The notes under the pieces are model-generated. The model did no database searches and was not told where the DNA came from. It saw only the letters and a program-made list of their open reading frames with translations. A stretch of DNA of 6,183 bases from positions 1 through 6,183 of the forward strand of contig JAQTNZ010000170.1 of NCBI GenBank assembly GCA_028713595.1, given 5' to 3'. This document shows positions 2,707-6,183 of the stretch, one piece after another; position 1 is the first letter of the stretch, and each line of letters opens with the position of its first letter. Position numbers and translations under genes: made by a program. This DNA is from Methylovulum sp. GTDB taxonomy: Bacteria; Pseudomonadota; Gammaproteobacteria; Methylococcales; Methylomonadaceae.

Positions 2707-5415
2707 ATGAACTACGCTGCCCACAGCCATTGTCCCAATTGCTTCCAGCCCGGCCCCCTAGCGGTTTGCCCTCACTGTGGCTTTGACCGCGAAGGTTATT
2801 TGGAAGAGGCTCTGCATTTGCCCCTGTTCAGCACCGTGGGTGGGGGGTATACCTTAGGGCGGGTGTTGGCTGCGGATGCGCTGGGGTTTGTCTATATTGC
2901 CAAAAAAGCAGGCGCGGACACGCTGTTCAGGGTTAAGGAGTATTATCCCGAAGCCTTGGCGACCCGCGCCCGCACCGGCAATGTCAGCCCCAAAAGCGGC
3001 ATTGCCAGGCCGCAAGGTTTTGCCGATGGCTACCAGAGCTTTGCTGATGAGGCGCATTTGCTGCAAGCCTGCCAACAGCCACCGGCGCTGGCTGGCATTG
3101 TCCATTTGCTCGAATTTGTCGAACAGCATGGCACCGCTTACTGGGTCATGGATTATGTTGAGGGTTGCCCCTTGCAGGAGGCTTGGCAGTTTCGGCAAAA
3201 ATTGTCCCCGTCTTATATCAAGCTCTGGCTAAAACCCTTATTGGACACCTTGGAGCAGCTCCAGCAACGTGGCATTCAGCACGGTGGCCTCAATCTGGAC
3301 AACATTTTTTTACGCGGCGGGGCCAGAAAACCTAATGATCCGGTGCTGTTGGATTTAGGATGGGCAAGGCAAAGCATCCTGGAGTCCTCAGAAACCGATG
3401 ATATGTGGTACACATTGGGGGCGGTGCTGTACCAATGCGTCAACGGCAGTCCGCCGCCTAGCTTGGAATCGCGCCGTTCCGGCGCACTGTTAAGTTTTAC
3501 TGACAGCCAGCTTGACCCGTGCTTAAAAGCCGCTATCGAGAGTTGCTTATCCCCTGCCAGCCAAGAGCGCCCGGACAATGCCACCGCCTTAAAAACGCTG
3601 TTGGCCCCGTTCCTGGCCGTGCGCACCCCGCTGCCCGCCGTTGCCGAAAAACGTTTGGATGATCTGGACTTGTGGCAACGTACCCGCCAAGCCGACAGCA
3701 TGGAGGCCTATCAGGCCTATTTGCAGGCCTACCCGTCCAGCACCAAAAAAGAGGCGGCGGAAGAGGCCGTTAAACGCTTGCGGCTGGAAGCGGAACTACG
3801 TTTGCGCCAGTGGCAAGAAGCTCCCCGCCCGTTAAAAGACGATGCGGAAGAGGTGCTGGTCAAGGTGGCGGCTATTGATGCCGCCGAAGCAGCCGAGGCG
3901 GGTGAAGAAAGTGAAGAGGAGTATTATGAAGAGCCGACCAGTTGGCTGAAGCAAGGCTTTAAAATTATTTTTGCCGGCGTGTTGTTAAGTGCGATAGGGG
4001 CGGCGGGTTGGGCGGCCTATCAGGGCTATCTGGACATTTATCAGAAACATCAGGGGGAAATGGAGGCCACGCAACTGGCGGAAATGGAGAAAACCCTGGA
4101 AACCGCCTATTTGCCCAAAGGCAACGGCAGCGCCTATTATCAGGAGCAATGCCCCAAGCAACTGGCGTTCTGGCAAAAAATGGCGGCACAAAACCACGCG
4201 ATTGCCGAAAATATGCTGGGTAGCTGTTATGCCTTCGGTTATGGGGTGGCCCAAGACGGGCAACAAGCCGCGCAATGGTACCGCAAAGCCGCCGAACAAG
4301 GTTTTGCGCTGGCCCAGGCCAATTTGGCCGAGCAGTATGACCAAGGTAAGGGGGTGGCCGCCAATGCCAAACAAGCCCTGCTGTGGTACCGCAAAGCCGC
4401 CGATCAGGGGCTGGCCGTAGGGCAAGCCAATCTTGGGAGGCTGTATATCAAAGGCAAAGGGGTCGAACAAGATGACAGGCAAGCCTTCGAGTGGTTAAGC
4501 AAAGCCGCCGAACAAGGCAACGCCTTAGGGCAAGTGAATTTGGCTTATCTGTATGAGGCCGGCAGGGGCGTAGGCCAAGACCATCAAAAAGCCATCGAAT
4601 GGTTCCGCAAAGCGGCCGAACAAGGCGATTTGGGCGGCCAAACCGGTTTGGCCTATAGCTACAAAAAAAGTGGCGACTATGCCCAAGCCCAAACGTGGTT
4701 CCGCAAGGCGGCGGAGCCAGGCCATGCCGACGCGCAATTTGCCTTAGGCCAACTCTACCAATTAGGCAACGGTGTCAAGCAAGATTATTTGCAAGCGGCG
4801 GACTGGTACCGCAAAGCCGCCGCCCAAAACCACGCCCAGGGCCAATATTATCTGGGCAACTTGTATGAATTTGGTAACGGTGTCACGCTCGATCTTCAAC
4901 AAGCTGTGGTGTGGTATCAAAAAGCCGCCGCCCAAGGCGACCCCGATGGCGAAGCCCGTTTAGGCTATATGCTCGCCAATGGCAAAGGCATCGCCCCGGA
5001 CGACCAACAAGCGGTGGATTGGTACCGCAAGGCCGCCCTGCAAGGTAATATCTTAGGCCAAGTGAGCTTGGGTTATATGTATGACGTGGGGAGAGGTGTC
5101 AGCCAAGATTATAAACAAGCCTTTAAATGGTATCTAAAAGCCGCCCAACAAGGTTTGGCTTCGGCACAAGGCAACCTAGGCCTGCAATATCAGTTTGGCA
5201 AGGGCGTGGAGCAAGATTACGAACAAGCCGCGCATTGGTACGGCAAAGCCGCCGCCCAAGGCTACGCCCCTTCCCAAGCGCATTTGGCCTATTTATATGC
5301 CAGCGGCAAAGGGGTGGAAGCGGATTTGCAGCAGGCGATAGCGTGGTATCAAAAAGCCGCCGCGCAGGGCGATGAAGATGCCAAAAAAGGCTTGCAGGCT
5401 TTGGGGGTGCAGTAA
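2707..5415 (+). CDS. Zinc-ribbon / pseudokinase / transmembrane / Sel1-repeat protein
   Basis: This 902-aa protein starts with a zinc ribbon (Cys9, Cys12, Cys21, Cys24). A Ser/Thr kinase-like domain covers about 45-302: Lys77 in RVKEYYPEALATR and Glu115 of helix C are present, and the DFG motif is DLG (216-218). The glycine loop has Ala55 and Asp57 where two glycines belong, and the HRD-x-K-x-x-N loop reads HGGLNLDN (192-199), so the catalytic Asp is Gly194 and the Lys is Asn196. It should therefore be a pseudokinase. A helical linker (322-372) and acidic stretch (395-410) lead to one membrane helix (417-437), preceded by Lys415 and Lys419, suggesting N-terminus in the cytoplasm. Residues 482-902 form twelve Sel1 units, presumably periplasmic. 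The likely role is a signalling or assembly scaffold; the ligand is unknown. The ATG at 2707 is chosen because it includes the zinc ribbon. No Shine-Dalgarno is visible. Confidence 0.88.
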   Translation: MNYAAHSHCPNCFQPGPLAVCPHCGFDREGYLEEALHLPLFSTVGGGYTLGRVLAADALGFVYIAKKAGADTLFRVKEYYPEALATRARTGNVSPKSGIARPQGFADGYQSFADEAHLLQACQQPPALAGIVHLLEFVEQHGTAYWVMDYVEGCPLQEAWQFRQKLSPSYIKLWLKPLLDTLEQLQQRGIQHGGLNLDNIFLRGGARKPNDPVLLDLGWARQSILESSETDDMWYTLGAVLYQCVNGSPPPSLESRRSGALLSFTDSQLDPCLKAAIESCLSPASQERPDNATALKTLLAPFLAVRTPLPAVAEKRLDDLDLWQRTRQADSMEAYQAYLQAYPSSTKKEAAEEAVKRLRLEAELRLRQWQEAPRPLKDDAEEVLVKVAAIDAAEAAEAGEESEEEYYEEPTSWLKQGFKIIFAGVLLSAIGAAGWAAYQGYLDIYQKHQGEMEATQLAEMEKTLETAYLPKGNGSAYYQEQCPKQLAFWQKMAAQNHAIAENMLGSCYAFGYGVAQDGQQAAQWYRKAAEQGFALAQANLAEQYDQGKGVAANAKQALLWYRKAADQGLAVGQANLGRLYIKGKGVEQDDRQAFEWLSKAAEQGNALGQVNLAYLYEAGRGVGQDHQKAIEWFRKAAEQGDLGGQTGLAYSYKKSGDYAQAQTWFRKAAEPGHADAQFALGQLYQLGNGVKQDYLQAADWYRKAAAQNHAQGQYYLGNLYEFGNGVTLDLQQAVVWYQKAAAQGDPDGEARLGYMLANGKGIAPDDQQAVDWYRKAALQGNILGQVSLGYMYDVGRGVSQDYKQAFKWYLKAAQQGLASAQGNLGLQYQFGKGVEQDYEQAAHWYGKAAAQGYAPSQAHLAYLYASGKGVEADLQQAIAWYQKAAAQGDEDAKKGLQALGVQ
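4150..5412 (+). repeat. Tandem Sel1 repeats (12 units) within the coding sequence
   Basis: Units begin at residues 482, 518, 554, 590, 626, 658, 694, 730, 766, 802, 838 and 874. Ten are exactly 36 aa with the pattern QA--WY-KAA-QG----Q--LG-LY--G-GV--D. Unit 5 has only 32 aa because the G-GV loop is missing, and unit 12 is cut at 29 aa by the stop. At DNA level TGGTACCGCAAAGCCGCC recurs exactly at 4276, 4384 and 4804, showing recent duplication or sequence exchange among units. Sel1 units pair two helices and stack into a protein-binding solenoid. Confidence 0.9.
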
Positions 5416-5452
5416 GTGCTACGCAAACCATTTTCTACCACACAAAACAAAT

Positions 5453-5477
5453 GATGAGTCGCTATTGCGACATTATT
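5453..5477 (+). terminator. Possible weak terminator after the Sel1-protein gene
   Basis: GTCGC/GCGAC (5458-5462 with 5467-5471) forms a short stem around TATT. It can be extended by several A-T and G-U pairs with a bulged A. The downstream side is ATTATTTAA, a poor T tract. It lies about 40 bases after the stop at 5413-5415. Confidence 0.3.
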
Positions 5478-5480
5478 TAA

Positions 5481-5716
5481 TCGGGTTCTCGCACCCGAAG
5501 GCGAGACACTTTCTTTTGCTCCGCCAAAAGAAAGTATCCAAAGAAAAGGCGGCCCGATTGCCGCTTCATCCTGCGCTCCTCGATTTTGTCGGGGGTCGGT
5601 AAAAGGGGCTTCCTGCCCCTTTACCGACGCGCGGCATCCTTGCCGCGCCCCTTTATGCCCTGCGGGTATTCGGGCTGATCCCGACAAAACCTGCGGTGCT
5701 CGGCGCGGCAAACGGG
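5481..5716. repeat. Hairpin-rich intergenic repeat element
   Basis: Successive perfect or near-perfect stems are TCGGGT/ACCCGA (5481-5486 with 5493-5498), ACTTTCTTTTG/CAAAAGAAAGT (5508-5518 with 5525-5535), a 13-bp stem with one bulged A (5596-5609 with 5615-5627), and GCGCGGCA/TGCCGCGC (5629-5636 with 5641-5648). The last two are enclosed by TTTTGTCGGG/CCCGACAAAA (5584-5593 with 5680-5689). From memory, sequences with the ACTTTCTTTTG hairpin and the following AAAGAAAAGGCG block are scattered in many proteobacterial genomes and are often mis-called as short genes. Several frames are open on both strands, but none looks like protein. Confidence 0.6.
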
Positions 5717-5726
5717 AATAAAACTG

Positions 5727-5741
5727 CGTTACTGCGTAACG
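5727..5741. repeat. Short CGTTAC/GTAACG hairpin
   Basis: CGTTAC (5727-5732) and GTAACG (5736-5741) form a 6-bp stem with a TGC loop, between the structured repeat and the membrane-protein gene. No function is evident. Confidence 0.3.
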
Positions 5742-5814
5742 TCAGCGGATAAAATTGCAACCGAACCCGCCAACGGCAGGTCGTTTATGTTGTTGACAGA
5801 TCAAACCCCACGCT

Positions 5815-5820
5815 TAGGAG
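5815..5820 (+). promoter_or_regulatory. Ribosome binding site deciding the start at 5826
   Basis: TAGGAG lies five bases before the ATG at 5826. The in-frame ATG at 5787 has no such sequence, so 5826 is the better start. It is the only clear Shine-Dalgarno before any of the three intact genes. Confidence 0.7.
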
Positions 5821-5825
5821 CCATC

Positions 5826-6176
5826 ATGACACCACAACGCCACCCCCTTATCACCACGGTCTTGGTCATGGGCGTATTGGTCGCCCTATTGAGTTACCTG
5901 TTCCATCCCGATGTCGGTGTGCTTAAGCTTGTTGTTAACGGCCAACCGGTCGATAATGCCGTGATCCGGTTTGCGGCGCTCCCCAGCGCGTTAATTGTCC
6001 TGTTAATCAGTGCCATAGTGGCGGTATTGCTGTTCTTTGGGGTCGGTTTGGTGATATTCTTAACCGTGCTGTTTGTCGCCCTGCTCGGTGTATTCCTGAT
6101 CGTACCGTTTTTCTGGCCCTTGCTGGTGGTCATCTTTTTGTTATTTGCCCTACTGTCGCCGCCTAGTTCGCGGTAA
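5826..6176 (+). CDS. Small multi-spanning membrane protein of unknown function
   Basis: From the ATG at 5826 this is 116 aa, starting MTPQRHPLITTVLVMGVLVA. A hydrophobic helix at about 8-26 is followed by a short polar loop (about 27-47, containing NGQPVDNAVIRF), and then by a nearly unbroken hydrophobic stretch from 51 to 109 that can hold two or three membrane helices. It ends SPPSSR. There is no signal-peptidase site, no cysteine or histidine cluster and no catalytic motif. The conserved-looking loop between helix 1 and helix 2 is the only soluble part. I do not recognise a family. An alternative start at 5787 would add 13 residues but lacks a ribosome binding site. The stop is seven bases from the end of the window, so downstream partners cannot be seen; upstream it is isolated by the repeat at 5481-5716. 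Confidence 0.75.
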   Translation: MTPQRHPLITTVLVMGVLVALLSYLFHPDVGVLKLVVNGQPVDNAVIRFAALPSALIVLLISAIVAVLLFFGVGLVIFLTVLFVALLGVFLIVPFFWPLLVVIFLLFALLSPPSSR

Positions 6177-6183
6177 GCGTCAT

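Noticed and set aside
3985..4482. 165-codon minus-strand frame
   Set aside because: It is antisense to the Sel1-repeat gene; its length reflects the repetitive codon pattern of the plus strand.
4150..5412. Regularly spaced DNA repeats as a possible CRISPR-like array
   Set aside because: The 108-bp period is exactly 36 codons in an open frame and encodes Sel1 repeats; there are no unique spacers between identical repeats.
5349..5711. 120-codon minus-strand frame, and plus-strand frames across the same DNA
   Set aside because: They cover the hairpin-rich repeat, and the translations lack protein-family features. Frames of this kind in this repeat type are commonly mis-annotated.
5793..5798. 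Perfect TTGACA as a -35 box for the membrane-protein gene
   Set aside because: No acceptable -10 hexamer lies 16-18 bp downstream; that position is the ribosome binding site.
5787..5825. Upstream ATG start for the small membrane protein
   Set aside because: It has no ribosome binding site, whereas the ATG at 5826 has TAGGAG at five bases and gives a typical membrane-protein N-terminus.

Overview
The window looks like chromosomal DNA of a gammaproteobacterium. Coding GC is moderate, intergenic regions are long and repeat-rich, and there are REP-type palindromes with a GTAG foot and TGTGA-N6-TCACA sites of CRP type. Repeat families of this kind are, from memory, common in methane-oxidising Methylococcales, but that placement is a guess. 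Only three intact genes are supported, and nearly half of the window is non-coding.

Layout. Positions 6-85 hold a REP doublet (REPIN-like). Positions 112-232 carry two same-direction copies of an 18-nt motif that resembles the end of an IS4-type insertion sequence. The second copy stops exactly where the 3' remnant of an mprF-like lysyl-phosphatidylglycerol synthase gene begins (233-470, with one frameshift). Positions 471-1458 contain no gene. The AT-rich second half has two CRP-type sites, a good sigma70-like promoter, a possible terminator and a palindrome that could be a repressor operator. Next comes a 234-aa CI/LexA-like repressor (1459-2163) with helix-turn-helix and S24 self-cleavage domains, followed by a terminator hairpin. 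Positions 2211-2706 hold a second long hairpin and a decayed, protein-like minus-strand reading frame. Positions 2707-5415 encode a 902-aa zinc-ribbon / pseudokinase / transmembrane / Sel1-repeat protein. A 236-bp hairpin-rich intergenic repeat (5481-5716) precedes a small three-helix membrane protein (5826-6176).

The genes do not form an obvious operon: each is separated from the next by hundreds of bases with hairpins between. The repressor is an orphan, with no cro, integrase or structural phage genes beside it. It probably regulates itself and perhaps remote targets in response to DNA damage. The large Sel1 protein is probably anchored in the inner membrane, with a catalytically dead kinase-like domain inside and a protein-binding solenoid outside.

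The points most worth following are the pseudokinase-Sel1 architecture, the doubled CRP/promoter layout upstream of the repressor (possibly a small RNA), the IS-like junction in the mprF remnant, and the structured repeat at 5481-5716. No CRISPR array, tRNA or rRNA was seen.
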